64,000 nt of DNA from a virus: the IMG/VR virus record IMGVR_UViG_3300020470_003428, positions 16,540 to 80,539 of that record; one strand, written 5' to 3'. The position numbers and the translations under genes were made by a program. Shown here one piece after another: positions 24,019 to 31,590 of the stretch; the stretch's first letter is position 1, and the number at the start of each line of letters is the position of its first letter. Below the pieces are notes generated by a model, which saw only the letters and a list, made by a program, of their open reading frames with translations, did not search any database and had not been told where the DNA came from.

Positions 24019-24708
24019 TTATTTCCAAGAGTTAGAGGTTGGCATGTCACCAGGATCGTCGTCACCCATAAACGCAGAGGGCTCATATCCTGATGCGGAA
24101 GTATCTTTAGCTGGATCTTGAGCTCCAGAACCTCCTTTTGTTCTTTCGTGAATGCGGATACGTCGGCATTTCACTTCCGTATAGATTTTTCCTTTCGAAT
24201 CTTTTTGAGGAGTGAGCATACCTAATACTTCAGCTAAGCTTCCCTTTGGATAATCAAGGATTCGTTCCTTCCAATTACCGTATCCTCTTACTCGATACCA
24301 GTCAGTGTGTTGAGTACCTGCAACATATCTGTTGACTGCGACACTTCTACTAGCGCTTTTCTCTGCTGCTCTTCCATCCTTAGAAAAGCGTCCAACAAAC
24401 ATTGCTTCGTTGATGAACTGGTCTGGGTTGGCATTACAGATAGTACTAATGGTGATGATGGGTATGCCATCATGTTCTGTCTCTTTTTCTCCTAAAGCTA
24501 GAGCACCAACAACAAGAATATTCTCATCTGGCTTTTTCGCTTGAAATTTAGAAGCGGGACCGGAACTGTTTTTCAAAGCTGCTCGAAGGATAACCGCCAT
24601 CGGTTCAGGAGTGCTTGCAACAGCAGGAGCTTCTAAATACTCCTGTCCATTAATGACGACCTGAGTGGGTATTGATCCTAGAGCAACCGTAAGAATTGCT
24701 GTAGACAA
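24019..24708 (-). CDS. ssb: single-stranded DNA-binding protein
   Basis: 229 residues. Residues about 100-190 read as an OB-fold SSB: FVGRFSKDGRAAEKS, RSVAVNRYVAGTQHTDWYRVRGYG, PKGSLAEVLGMLTPQ, KIYTEVKCRRIRI. The tail is acidic (GDDDPGDMPTSNSWK) but lacks the canonical host DDDIPF tip. It has an unusual N-terminal 95 residues before the OB fold. It would coat single strands during phage replication and recruit partners. Confidence 0.65.
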   Translation of the reverse strand: MSTAILTVALGSIPTQVVINGQEYLEAPAVASTPEPMAVILRAALKNSSGPASKFQAKKPDENILVVGALALGEKETEHDGIPIITISTICNANPDQFINEAMFVGRFSKDGRAAEKSASRSVAVNRYVAGTQHTDWYRVRGYGNWKERILDYPKGSLAEVLGMLTPQKDSKGKIYTEVKCRRIRIHERTKGGSGAQDPAKDTSASGYEPSAFMGDDDPGDMPTSNSWK

Positions 24709-24767
24709 ACTTCTTCATAGTGTGGGCAATTCAGAATAACGCTGCTCGTAGCGGATGCAAGTTTTAT

Positions 24768-25406
24768 TTATACCATCTGTGGTGTTGCACCTTCGTGAGC
24801 ATAATTCCTTAGCCATTGAGGAATAGGTGGAATCGGCTCTGCTGTCTGAGGCATAACAAGTACGACTATTTCTCCAGAGCTTTCTTCTATTCTCATTGGA
24901 CCACCATTAAACGAACTAAGGATTACAGAAGCATTGAGTGTACTCAATCCTTTAATTGCTCGTTGAATGTAAGAGATGTTGTATCGACCAGCTGTTGCAG
25001 ATACGGACTGTGCATCTAATCGATCCCAATGATCTAAACAATCTTTCAAAGCTTTGGCTAAGTTCGGAGAATTGACTGAACTGCGATTGATTGGAATTTC
25101 TTTTGTTTCTGAAGTGGTCTTCCTATATGTCGTGACCTTTGCAATATCGTTTTCAATTACCAAAGTTCTAGTAGCTGTTTTAACTCCACGAGAGGCTTTT
25201 ATCAGTTCTGAATTTGGTAGTAGATTAATTGTTTCATCGCCTTCTCCTGCTGGATCAAAGGCTAAGCAGGCTACGTTTCCTTTATCTGTAGAAGCTAGGA
25301 AGACTCCTCCTCTCTCATGAGGTGTTAATTCAACGGCTTGGTAGGGAGCATAAGTGCCTGTAAATTCAGACGCTATGGCAAGCAGTGCCGAATTGCAACT
25401 GAGCAT
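24768..25406 (-). CDS. possible sliding-clamp-like protein
   Basis: 212 residues, beta-rich, with repeats of hydrophobic beta strands. NASVILSSFNGGPMRIEESSGEIVVLVMPQ resembles the clamp C-terminal end (MPxx). Length would give one to two clamp domains. It sits beside SSB and the exonuclease, which fits a processivity factor. Not certain; it could be another beta-rich DNA-binding protein. Confidence 0.4.
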   Translation of the reverse strand: MLSCNSALLAIASEFTGTYAPYQAVELTPHERGGVFLASTDKGNVACLAFDPAGEGDETINLLPNSELIKASRGVKTATRTLVIENDIAKVTTYRKTTSETKEIPINRSSVNSPNLAKALKDCLDHWDRLDAQSVSATAGRYNISYIQRAIKGLSTLNASVILSSFNGGPMRIEESSGEIVVLVMPQTAEPIPPIPQWLRNYAHEGATPQMV

Positions 25407-25641
25407 TTTCTGATGTCTCGGCTAAATTGACTGTCCCAGCAAGATTAACTAAATTTCCCACCCATTGCCATTGCCATATACTATAATCTTCGTCTAATAA
25501 GTGATTCGCCATATCAAACTCCTCTTGAGATATGAGTGGTCTCCAATGCATATCTAGGCACTTCTTGTTCTGCCTGTCGATCAGAACTGCTCTTCTCATT
25601 CCTTCCATTTTCTTTTTTCGCGGAATTACATCATATATCAA
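25366..25641 (-). CDS. hypothetical protein
   Basis: 91 residues with many Trp (WQWQWVG), a likely compact domain. It overlaps the next gene by 41 bases. Leads the SSB/clamp operon. Not recognised. Confidence 0.5.
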   Translation of the reverse strand: MIYDVIPRKKKMEGMRRAVLIDRQNKKCLDMHWRPLISQEEFDMANHLLDEDYSIWQWQWVGNLVNLAGTVNLAETSENAQLQFGTACHSV

Positions 25642-25718
25642 ATGGTTAAGAAACGAAACAATTCTTAATTGAAAAATTATTACAATCAGGCAGAATAAGG
25701 AGAACGCTGAGGTTTTTC

Positions 25719-25967
25719 GTGAGTCAAGAATACAAGCAAATTAAATCGTATACTTATTATTTGTTTTGGGGTGCTGCGACTATTGCAGTTGTTGTAGGAC
25801 AAATGCAAATATCGAAAGGTCTTTACGCTTTAAGTGAGAGCATCGAAAGATCTGCTTGGCAGTTGAGACCAGAACCAAGATTTTCCCCTGTCCCAATACC
25901 TTCAGAACCAGAGCCTTACATAGAACCTATCTATATAGAACCCTATCCAGATATCAGTAATTACTAG
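25719..25967 (+). CDS. membrane-anchored Pro/Glu-rich small protein
   Basis: 82 residues from GTG 25719. One membrane span (about residues 10-28) precedes a Pro/Glu/Tyr-rich tail with repeats of EPIYIEPYP. Surface-exposed tail is likely. Function unknown. Confidence 0.5.
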   Translation: MSQEYKQIKSYTYYLFWGAATIAVVVGQMQISKGLYALSESIERSAWQLRPEPRFSPVPIPSEPEPYIEPIYIEPYPDISNY

Positions 25968-25997
25968 AATAAGAAGGTTATCAATGCTTACTGTTAG

Positions 25998-26468
25998 ATG
26001 TCCAATATATTAGATCGAATAGGTGGTTGGACTGGAATTGACGCAGCCTCTATAGAAGATTACGCCCTCAGAGAAGCAGCTAAACAAGCAGGGGTTAGTT
26101 ATGACGGTCGTACCTTTAGTAGGAGAGCAGGTGAGAATCCACAGGTTAATCAGCTTATGAATAGTATGCAAAATCAGACCGGCACTCTGATAGATCAAGG
26201 CCAAACAGCTGATGGAATTAACCCAAGTCAACAGAAGAATGTTGTTCCTTGGAATTTCAGTGTTGATGCTGACAGTTCAGGGGTGCAAAATTTAGGAGTG
26301 AATTTTAGCCCTAATGATCAATTCAATGTCTCTGGAAATTTAGACACGCAATATGGGGGATTAGGTGTACAAGGCAGCTACCAACCTAATAAGAACGTAA
26401 AGATTGATTTTAATTACGACACTAGACAAGGACCAGGTATATACGGTGGTGGAAATTTTACGTTCTAA
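25998..26468 (+). CDS. hypothetical beta-rich protein
   Basis: 156 residues. N-terminal helical half (ILDRIGGWTGIDAASIEDYALREAA with Gln/Asn-rich linker) and a C-terminal Gly/Asn/Tyr-rich part of alternating polar residues (NVSGNLDTQYGGLGVQGSY) like a beta-barrel or fibre strand. Not recognised. It ends just before the control region at 26486. Confidence 0.5.
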   Translation: MSNILDRIGGWTGIDAASIEDYALREAAKQAGVSYDGRTFSRRAGENPQVNQLMNSMQNQTGTLIDQGQTADGINPSQQKNVVPWNFSVDADSSGVQNLGVNFSPNDQFNVSGNLDTQYGGLGVQGSYQPNKNVKIDFNYDTRQGPGIYGGGNFTF

Positions 26469-26489
26469 ATCGTTAAATTTTGTAAAACC

Positions 26490-26519
26490 GTATCAAGGTG
26501 ATACAGTATCGGTTGATAC
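26490..26519 (+). promoter_or_regulatory. tandem GTATC/GATAC palindromes over a promoter
   Basis: Two adjacent inverted repeats, GTATCA-AGG-TGATAC (26490-26504) and GTATC-GGTT-GATAC (26506-26519), overlap a TTGATA (26513) and stand 19 bases ahead of a TATAAT (26538-26543). An operator for a repressor or an RNA hairpin are both possible. Confidence 0.5.
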
Positions 26520-26543
26520 CGTTTGTTAGGATGAAGATATAAT

Positions 26544-26608
26544 CGTCGGACCTTATAGGTTGCAATCACCAGCACCATACGACGGGGGTGTTGTTATGGA
26601 GAAAAACC
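26544..26608 (+). promoter_or_regulatory. candidate pseudoknot riboswitch-like leader
   Basis: Beginning just after TATAAT, the leader has P1 CGTCG (26544-26548) with CGACG (26580-26584), an inner hairpin ACCT-TAT-AGGT (26550-26560), and AGCACC (26571-26576) able to pair with GGTGTT (26587-26592) as a pseudoknot. It precedes a short DUF4278-type peptide. The layout recalls the glutamine (downstream-peptide) RNAs of cyanobacteria and cyanophages, but the conserved core sequence differs. Confidence 0.45.
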
Positions 26609-26713
26609 ATGGCTACAGCAACAGCTACAAAACCTGCACAGAAGTCTGTCACTTTAACTTATAGAGGAGTTGCATATAAGCAGCAGCCTTTAACTTGCGT
26701 TAGAGGAAGCTAG
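26609..26713 (+). CDS. 34-residue DUF4278-like peptide
   Basis: ATG 26609 after GGAG at 26598-26601. The core SVTLTYRGVAYKQQP matches the LTYRGVxY signature of small cyanobacterial DUF4278 proteins, which are often controlled by glutamine riboswitches. Preceded by a candidate structured leader. Function unknown. Followed one base later by another short frame. Confidence 0.6.
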   Translation: MATATATKPAQKSVTLTYRGVAYKQQPLTCVRGS

Positions 26714-26714
26714 T

Positions 26715-26804
26715 ATGACAGAACTTCTATTAATTCGTAGGCGTTTACTTAGAGCAAGACGCCTACATGATGCACAGGTTATGGCATGTGTACCTCATCG
26801 TTAG
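26715..26804 (+). CDS. 29-residue basic peptide, possible second half of the DUF4278-type unit
   Basis: ATG 26715, one base after the previous stop. Sequence is Arg/Leu-rich (LLLIRRRLLRARR). An eight-base inverted repeat (GTAGGCGT at 26737-26744 and ACGCCTAC at 26759-26766) lies inside it, so the region may also form a hairpin. Basic-region YRG proteins in cyanobacteria often carry such an Arg-rich tail in one frame; a split is possible. Confidence 0.4.
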   Translation: MTELLLIRRRLLRARRLHDAQVMACVPHR

Positions 26805-27004
26805 ATTAATTTCTTATCTAACAGAATCGACTCAAGGATGGACGCCCACCGTTGGATTGTCCATCCTTTTCTTATGGTGCGATAAGTAAGTTTATTAAGG
26901 TGATTAGCTGTCTCAACAGCAACCTCAATATTTTCTGTATCCCTTAGTCTTGCCCAACAAGAGACCAAGTCTTTCGCTGAGCCTTGCAGATATAATTCAT
27001 TCAT
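26801..27004 (-). CDS. hypothetical protein
   Basis: 67 residues, helical, with DLVSCWARLRDTENIEVAVETANHL. The ATG overlaps the upstream stop by four bases. Not recognised. Confidence 0.5.
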   Translation of the reverse strand: MNELYLQGSAKDLVSCWARLRDTENIEVAVETANHLNKLTYRTIRKGWTIQRWASILESILLDKKLI

Positions 27005-27534
27005 TTCTTGGCATTCATCCAGTGATCAGTCTTATTTAATTCATGCTTGCAGATGTTAGGAGCAATTTCCTCTAAGTGTCCTCCCTTATATTTATCAGGT
27101 TCAACAACAGTACAGAAGGTCATAACTCCAGCATCATTTTGTTCATCATCTTGAGATGCAATAGCCCATATATCTTTATGAGGATTAGGTGTGGATCCTA
27201 TAGATAGTCTTAGTGCCAAGGTGGAATTAGTCCAATGACCACATTCTTCTTCATCTAAATATTTAACCGCAGTGATAGTCCTGCCTAGAAGTTGTTCTCT
27301 AAACCTATTAGCCCATGCTTGCCCGAAGGGAAGTTTTCTTGGTTTCCTTTTCGCGGTTTCCTTTTGCTTTGCTATTTTCTTTTGAAGTTTTTCTGCTTTA
27401 GCCACTGATTGTTTGACGTCACTAGAGACTTTCCATTGAGAGTCTTCCTGAGCTCGACGTTGTCTAGCTAGAAACTCATCGACTTCTTTTTGATTTTCAA
27501 GAGGAGTTTTTGTGTTTGAAGTTGTCACTTTCAT
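27001..27534 (-). CDS. hypothetical protein downstream of cytosine methyltransferase
   Basis: 177 residues from ATG 27534. A long Lys/Gln/Glu coiled helix (about 30-70) leads into LGRTITAVKYLDEEECGHWTNSTLALRLSIG, a compact C-terminal domain with several Cys/His. It overlaps the methyltransferase end by 38 bases. Not recognised. Confidence 0.5.
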   Translation of the reverse strand: MKVTTSNTKTPLENQKEVDEFLARQRRAQEDSQWKVSSDVKQSVAKAEKLQKKIAKQKETAKRKPRKLPFGQAWANRFREQLLGRTITAVKYLDEEECGHWTNSTLALRLSIGSTPNPHKDIWAIASQDDEQNDAGVMTFCTVVEPDKYKGGHLEEIAPNICKHELNKTDHWMNAKK

Positions 27535-28570
27535 AGTGGGGATAAGTGGATAAGTGTTTAATTCGTTGTAGAGGTACAGCAGCACAAGCCGGAACTATGG
27601 TATTTCCGAGTGCTTTTAAACGAGATATCCGATTGGATAACCCATCATCTCCTCTACGAAGTGTGGGTTCAGATACGTACTCTCGCCACTGCGGGTCAAG
27701 GCGTCTGGAAGTTGGCGGGGTCTGCCACCTGATCGATCCTGGAAACCTTGGCCTGATCTGCCCTTCCAATCCCGAGCGCATGGGGTTGGCAGGCTGTTCG
27801 TCAAGACGACCGCCGAACCAGCTAGCCTTCTTTTTTGGTGAGCCTTCTCGTAATTCAGGTTGGGACCCGAGTCCTTGTGGTCTCTCGCTGTCGGAGTTGG
27901 TAGAGGTGGATTCCTCATCTCCTTCAGTTCCTCGAAGAGTTGAATTGCTTCTGGGTTGACTGCCTCCCTGAGATTGGAGAGTTGTGTCCTGCCTGGTCTC
28001 GTCTCTGTCACTTGCTTGATCATGGATTCCTTGCTCCTTAGAGGGAGGGAGTCCATTGTGTTTGGGGTAGGCAATGATCCAGATACGTTCTCTTTTATGA
28101 CAGGCTCCCACATCTCTAGCTGAAACAATCGACCATTCAGCATCGTACCCTGCTTTGGCAATTTGAAAGAGAATTTCTTGGAAGGTTTCCCCTTGCTGGT
28201 GCGAGATAAGATTTCTAACGTTTTCAAGTAAGACGAATCGAGGTCGAATGAGCCTAACCAATCGCATGACTTCGTAGAAAAGACCGCTGCGAGTTCCTGC
28301 TCCAATACCCTTCTGCGAACCAGCCACGGACAAATCTTGGCAAGGAAATCCGGCTGTAAGTAAGTCGTACTCTCCTTGGTATGATTGGAATGTGGTGATG
28401 TCATTGTGTATAGGAATGTTAGGAAAATTCTTCTTTAAAACTGATTGACAATAAGGATCGATTTCAATGAATTGTTTAGTTTCAAATCCACCGACTAGTC
28501 TTTCAGCTGCATAAGAGAATCCTCCTATGCCAGCAAAGGCGTCTAATAGTTTCAACTTACATTGGTTCAT
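27497..28570 (-). CDS. C5 cytosine DNA methyltransferase
   Basis: 357 residues. Motif I FAGIGG (12-17), motif IV GFPCQDLS with catalytic Cys77, motif VI ENV (116-118), motif VIII CHKRERIWI, and motif X LKALGNTIVPACA near the end are all visible. AdoMet-dependent methylation of cytosine C5 on phage DNA would shield it from host restriction. No partner endonuclease is seen. The variable region between motifs VIII and X is also covered by a 263-codon frame on the same strand. Confidence 0.85.
   Translation of the reverse strand: MNQCKLKLLDAFAGIGGFSYAAERLVGGFETKQFIEIDPYCQSVLKKNFPNIPIHNDITTFQSYQGEYDLLTAGFPCQDLSVAGSQKGIGAGTRSGLFYEVMRLVRLIRPRFVLLENVRNLISHQQGETFQEILFQIAKAGYDAEWSIVSARDVGACHKRERIWIIAYPKHNGLPPSKEQGIHDQASDRDETRQDTTLQSQGGSQPRSNSTLRGTEGDEESTSTNSDSERPQGLGSQPELREGSPKKKASWFGGRLDEQPANPMRSGLEGQIRPRFPGSIRWQTPPTSRRLDPQWREYVSEPTLRRGDDGLSNRISRLKALGNTIVPACAAVPLQRIKHLSTYPHYESDNFKHKNSS
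27616..28404 (-). CDS. overprinted ORF within the cytosine methyltransferase gene
   Basis: 262 residues, same strand but a different frame from the methyltransferase. It has repeated LPTPxARD motifs (LPTPTARDHKDSG, LPTPCARDWKG), FKLPKQGTMLNGRLFQL, and a LNPHFVEEMMGYPIGYL ending. I recognise these phrases from phage proteins linked to cytosine methyltransferases, where LNPxFVEWxMGFPxGW is common. No Shine-Dalgarno is seen before ATG 28404, so a later start or frameshift is possible. Confidence 0.5.
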   Translation of the reverse strand: MTSPHSNHTKESTTYLQPDFLAKICPWLVRRRVLEQELAAVFSTKSCDWLGSFDLDSSYLKTLEILSRTSKGKPSKKFSFKLPKQGTMLNGRLFQLEMWEPVIKENVSGSLPTPNTMDSLPLRSKESMIKQVTETRPGRTQLSNLREAVNPEAIQLFEELKEMRNPPLPTPTARDHKDSGPNLNYEKAHQKRRLAGSAVVLTNSLPTPCARDWKGRSGQGFQDRSGGRPRQLPDALTRSGESTYLNPHFVEEMMGYPIGYLV

Positions 28571-28838
28571 CGTCGGTAACAGCGCACCAAGCCATTTGAA
28601 AATCTATTAACCATTGTCGCTGATCTTTTGAAAGATACAAGTCATCCATGTGATCAACTAATTCATCTTCAGGAATACCAGCCCAACCTTTTATGTCGGT
28701 TGTGAGTGGGCTGATATCTTTATTAAGAAGATCATCACAGCACCAATTAGGTAGTGATTGTTCTTTACAGAATTTCTCGAGTTGCTCGGATAAGCAGACT
28801 CGAAATTCTTTAATAGGAGTAACAGTAGTTTTAGTCAT
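28557..28838 (-). CDS. hypothetical acidic protein
   Basis: 93 residues from ATG 28838, which is overlapped by the upstream small gene's stop. Contains SLPNWCCDDLL and ITDIKGWAGIPEDELVDHM-like acidic segments. It overlaps the methyltransferase start by 14 bases, so it is upstream in the same operon. Not recognised. Confidence 0.5.
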   Translation of the reverse strand: MTKTTVTPIKEFRVCLSEQLEKFCKEQSLPNWCCDDLLNKDISPLTTDIKGWAGIPEDELVDHMDDLYLSKDQRQWLIDFQMAWCAVTDDEPM

Positions 28839-29001
28839 ACTCTTTGACCTTATGAACAACGGATGAATCGTAATCGGTGTAATCATCGTAGTGATCTACA
28901 CCATCTTCATTAACTATCCTGAGAGCTTCCTTTTTACAGGATGCTTCTATGTTGTAGTCAAGATAACGATTCATAACGCAAGTGATTTTGTAGTTAGGCA
29001 T
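28831..29001 (-). CDS. small DpnD/PcfM-like protein
   Basis: 56 residues, ATG overlapping the upstream stop (TAATG). Begins MPNYKITCVMNRYLDYNIEA, then CKKEALRIV. The pattern of an aromatic start, a beta strand and an E-A-hydrophobic helix is like small DpnD/PcfM-type proteins, and it resembles its neighbour at 29001 and the frame at 29458. Function unknown. Confidence 0.55.
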   Translation of the reverse strand: MPNYKITCVMNRYLDYNIEASCKKEALRIVNEDGVDHYDDYTDYDSSVVHKVKEYD

Positions 29002-29216
29002 TACGTGTAAGATGCAGCGTCGCTTTCGGAATCATAAGATTCGTCTCCATCAGGATCCTCGATCTTATCTATACCGAGAAAGTTGCTGGTTGAATCAACA
29101 CGGTCGAGATATTCGAACTCTGATTCATCCATTTGTTCAACATCTTCAAGACTGTTAGCCTTGACATGAACGGTATAGCTGGTTTTCTCAGAGCAAGTGA
29201 CGTGAAAAATAGGCAT
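29001..29216 (-). CDS. small DpnD/PcfM-like protein
   Basis: 71 residues. MPIFHVTCSEKTSYTVHVKA has the same N-terminal pattern as the neighbouring small genes, followed by an acidic tail rich in Asp, Glu and Ser. Overlaps both neighbours by one base. Likely a duplicated small-protein family. Confidence 0.55.
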   Translation of the reverse strand: MPIFHVTCSEKTSYTVHVKANSLEDVEQMDESEFEYLDRVDSTSNFLGIDKIEDPDGDESYDSESDAASYT

Positions 29217-29458
29217 TAGGTTTTCTCCTTTTTGTGAATAAAGAGTGTGTTGTCAATTAATTCAGCTAATAAATCTTTGTCATCAGCTTCTATTAACTCT
29301 TTCAGTTGATCGGGAGTTTTCTTAGCGTAGTGTTCTATAAGCATTTCGGTATGTTCTGCTTGTAGTTGCTTGGTGTCCATTCGATCAACTTCTATTTCAG
29401 AGAATTGTTCGACAAGTGTTCCCATTTGTTCTGGGGTTAAATCATGAATCGTTGTCAC
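29216..29458 (-). CDS. small acidic helical protein
   Basis: 80 residues, strongly acidic and Leu/Gln/Glu-rich, a likely coiled helix (HTEMLIEHYAKKTPDQLKELIE). One base overlaps each neighbour. Not recognised. Confidence 0.5.
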   Translation of the reverse strand: MTTIHDLTPEQMGTLVEQFSEIEVDRMDTKQLQAEHTEMLIEHYAKKTPDQLKELIEADDKDLLAELIDNTLFIHKKEKT

Positions 29459-29625
29459 TAGACTTCCTCTACTTCGTGAACATAGTAATCATCGCTATCA
29501 AATTCCTCCCAACTTAAGTTGTCGTTTCTCATTTCTTTAGCTTTTTCCTTGCTAACAGCTTGTACTGTTGTTGAGTAGTTAGTAATTCGAGAGGCATGGA
29601 GGCGATACCATTTAAGTTCAGTCAT
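29458..29625 (-). CDS. small DpnD/PcfM-like protein
   Basis: 55 residues from ATG 29625, overlapping the upstream gene by eight bases. MTELKWYRLHASRITNYS, then VQAVSKEKAKEM and an acidic C-terminus. Third member of the local small-protein family. Confidence 0.55.
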   Translation of the reverse strand: MTELKWYRLHASRITNYSTTVQAVSKEKAKEMRNDNLSWEEFDSDDYYVHEVEEV

Positions 29626-29980
29626 TGTTCTTCGTCATGAATTTGGTGTACAACATTTTGGCTGGTCTAGACGCCCAGCGTGGAGTACGAAGACATTCGA
29701 TGTAATGATCCAAGGTTGGAACAAAACCGAGATCTTCTGTAATGTGTTGCTCAAGGATGAGAGAGGTAGGTACTTTTCTTCCTTTGGAATTAGTGAAGGT
29801 GTCGCCAAACAAGGCAACACCATCTGCTATTCCTTGGGTGTGATGACACAACATCCTATGAAGGATCTTGCTTGTACCTGTACGTCCTCTATCCATCCAC
29901 TTATGTAGTGGTGCATAATCTTCTGGTTCACCACCAAAAGCTTTAGCAGAACTAACACAGTGATAGTGGTAGTGGGACAT
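29618..29980 (-). CDS. DUF6915-type protein
   Basis: 120 residues. SAKAFGGEPEDYAPLHKWMD, then a stretch reading HRMLCHHTQGIADGVALFG, TNSKGRKVPTSLILEQHITEDLG match the DUF6915 pattern of phage and plasmid accessory proteins (HHSxGI, TNSxGRxVPVRDIGEQHV). Its His-rich helices could bind metal. Biological role unknown. Confidence 0.55.
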   Translation of the reverse strand: MSHYHYHCVSSAKAFGGEPEDYAPLHKWMDRGRTGTSKILHRMLCHHTQGIADGVALFGDTFTNSKGRKVPTSLILEQHITEDLGFVPTLDHYIECLRTPRWASRPAKMLYTKFMTKNND

Positions 29981-30549
29981 TAGAACATCTCCACCTCATG
30001 TCTTTCAGTGGTGATTACATTGTTCTCGTGATCACAGGTACACTTCCATTGACCTAGATCGTTGTGATCTTTTTTGATATCAATTTCACCTTGACCTCCT
30101 TCATTGTTATGAAAACCAGGAGAAACATCTTGTGTTATCCACCATCCCGCTTCTGATACGTGCTTATAGATCAGATCGTCGCTTGATATATTAATAACTT
30201 TGCCTTTTCTGTCATAGAATTCAACATCTTCAACTTGGCCGTCATCTCCTTGACCTTCATATCGGATATTAATAGCATCCAATTCAGGGTGGACAAGACT
30301 GATTGCATTCAAGGCATGCTGAAAAGCTTGCATCTTTCTCATGAACAAGTCATGTTCCCATGCTTGTGACTGAGCCCAAAAATTGTTCCAATCTCCTTCC
30401 ATTTCAGGAAATCTAGGCTTCTTTCTTCCTACGATATTTGCTGAGTTTTCATGTTTAAAATATTCATCAAGACGTTCAAAGTATTCAGCGAGTGATTCGT
30501 CGCGATTCTTTTTAAAGTCCAATGGGACTACTGTGGTGGAATTTGACAT
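29980..30549 (-). CDS. DUF6878-type protein
   Basis: 189 residues. AINIRYEGQGDDGQVEDVEFYD, then the segment PGFHNNEGGQGEIDIKKD fit the DUF6878 pattern (short mobile-element proteins). It pairs with the DUF6915-type gene, overlapping it by one base, a pairing that fits mobile accessory operons. Function unknown. Confidence 0.6.
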   Translation of the reverse strand: MSNSTTVVPLDFKKNRDESLAEYFERLDEYFKHENSANIVGRKKPRFPEMEGDWNNFWAQSQAWEHDLFMRKMQAFQHALNAISLVHPELDAINIRYEGQGDDGQVEDVEFYDRKGKVINISSDDLIYKHVSEAGWWITQDVSPGFHNNEGGQGEIDIKKDHNDLGQWKCTCDHENNVITTERHEVEMF

Positions 30550-30551
30550 GG

Positions 30552-31193
30552 TTAGTGATATAGAAGAGCAAAGGGTTGGTCTATAGGACCGTAAGCAAGA
30601 TCATCTTTCTTATCAATAGGAAGATTAAGCTTGGCAGCTTCTTCCTCTGAGCGAACGACTCTTGCATTTCGTGGAAAATCAACAGGGTTGATTAAGTGAT
30701 CGAAGCGACCTCCCCAACTAGCAGAGAGTCTGTAGTTGTCAGGTCTTTTGACATCCAAGAATAAAGGTAAATTCTTGGTGTAAGAGTAATGAATCAGATG
30801 ATTAATCTCTTTAGAAGTATTAAAAATTGCATCACGGAGTTTAACCGAGTCGCAATCACCTGAAACAAACCATCTCACTTTCTCAGCTTTTTTGAAGCCT
30901 TTATGGGTAGAGATGGATATGACCATGAGGTCAGTAAGATCTGTAAGAGTTAGAGAATCTATAAGATCTTTGTTATGCCAACGAGCCTTACGGACATTGG
31001 GATAACGAGCTTCCATACGTGCTGCATAGCAGTCATATAAAAGGTTGGCAGCTTTAGTGAGCTTGCCTGTCTCTCTGTCAGAAATAACGTGACAGTGCTT
31101 AGCACCAGGACAGCAATGGCCAGCTGGTGTGCTAAAGGTGAGGATGGTGTCGGCAAGCTTGAGGTTACCTGCCCCAAGCTTTAATAGATCCAT
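30552..31193 (-). CDS. hypothetical protein
   Basis: 213 residues from ATG 31193, which is directly preceded by the conserved upstream element. Contains GHCCPGAKHCHV, a Cys/His cluster near residue 26, and a basic SWGGRFDHLINPVDFPR segment. The CCxxxxHCH cluster could bind metal. No family recognised. Confidence 0.55.
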   Translation of the reverse strand: MDLLKLGAGNLKLADTILTFSTPAGHCCPGAKHCHVISDRETGKLTKAANLLYDCYAARMEARYPNVRKARWHNKDLIDSLTLTDLTDLMVISISTHKGFKKAEKVRWFVSGDCDSVKLRDAIFNTSKEINHLIHYSYTKNLPLFLDVKRPDNYRLSASWGGRFDHLINPVDFPRNARVVRSEEEAAKLNLPIDKKDDLAYGPIDQPFALLYH

Positions 31194-31253
31194 AAAAGTA
31201 CTGATGAAAAGATCCAACAAAAAATCCCTCTGCGCCCACCAACGCAAAGGGAT
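31194..31253 (-). promoter_or_regulatory. terminator plus conserved upstream element
   Basis: In gene sense: stem ATCCCTTTGCG/CGCAGAGGGAT followed by six T (31219-31253), then CTTTTCATCAGTACTTTT to the ATG. The 9-mer CATCAGTAC lies at 31198-31206. Confidence 0.65.
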
Positions 31254-31356
31254 CTTAAGCCTGGGCTTACGTGAGATGATATGAATTAATGCTTCTCTAT
31301 CACTGGATTCATACCATACCCTTTCTGTCTCACGGCCAGAAAAGGTTACATGAATC

Positions 31357-31539
31357 TTAGTCCATTGAATCTAAGCTGTTATGGAATCTGATCTTCTTTG
31401 TTGGCGTATCAAATTCTGCTATAAATTCATTAATCCTTTCAATCATTGCGATTGTGGATGGAGTGGTGGGGATCTTAGATAAAACGTCATCTCGGAGAGA
31501 GACTAATTCGTTTCTAGTTACTTCAATGGAACGGTGCAT
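31357..31539 (-). CDS. small hypothetical protein
   Basis: 60 residues, helical and acidic, with a mixed Glu/Arg/Leu pattern. The leftward strand carries it between two larger genes. Not recognised. Confidence 0.4.
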   Translation of the reverse strand: MHRSIEVTRNELVSLRDDVLSKIPTTPSTIAMIERINEFIAEFDTPTKKIRFHNSLDSMD

Positions 31540-31590
31540 TGTGCGGATGTGGGATAGATGTTGCAGATTGGTTGAACAGAAGTCACAGAC

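Noticed and set aside
27546-27959. Plus-strand frame opposite the methyltransferase
   Set aside because: No start context, no family pattern; it lies against two minus-strand frames and looks like a chance open frame.
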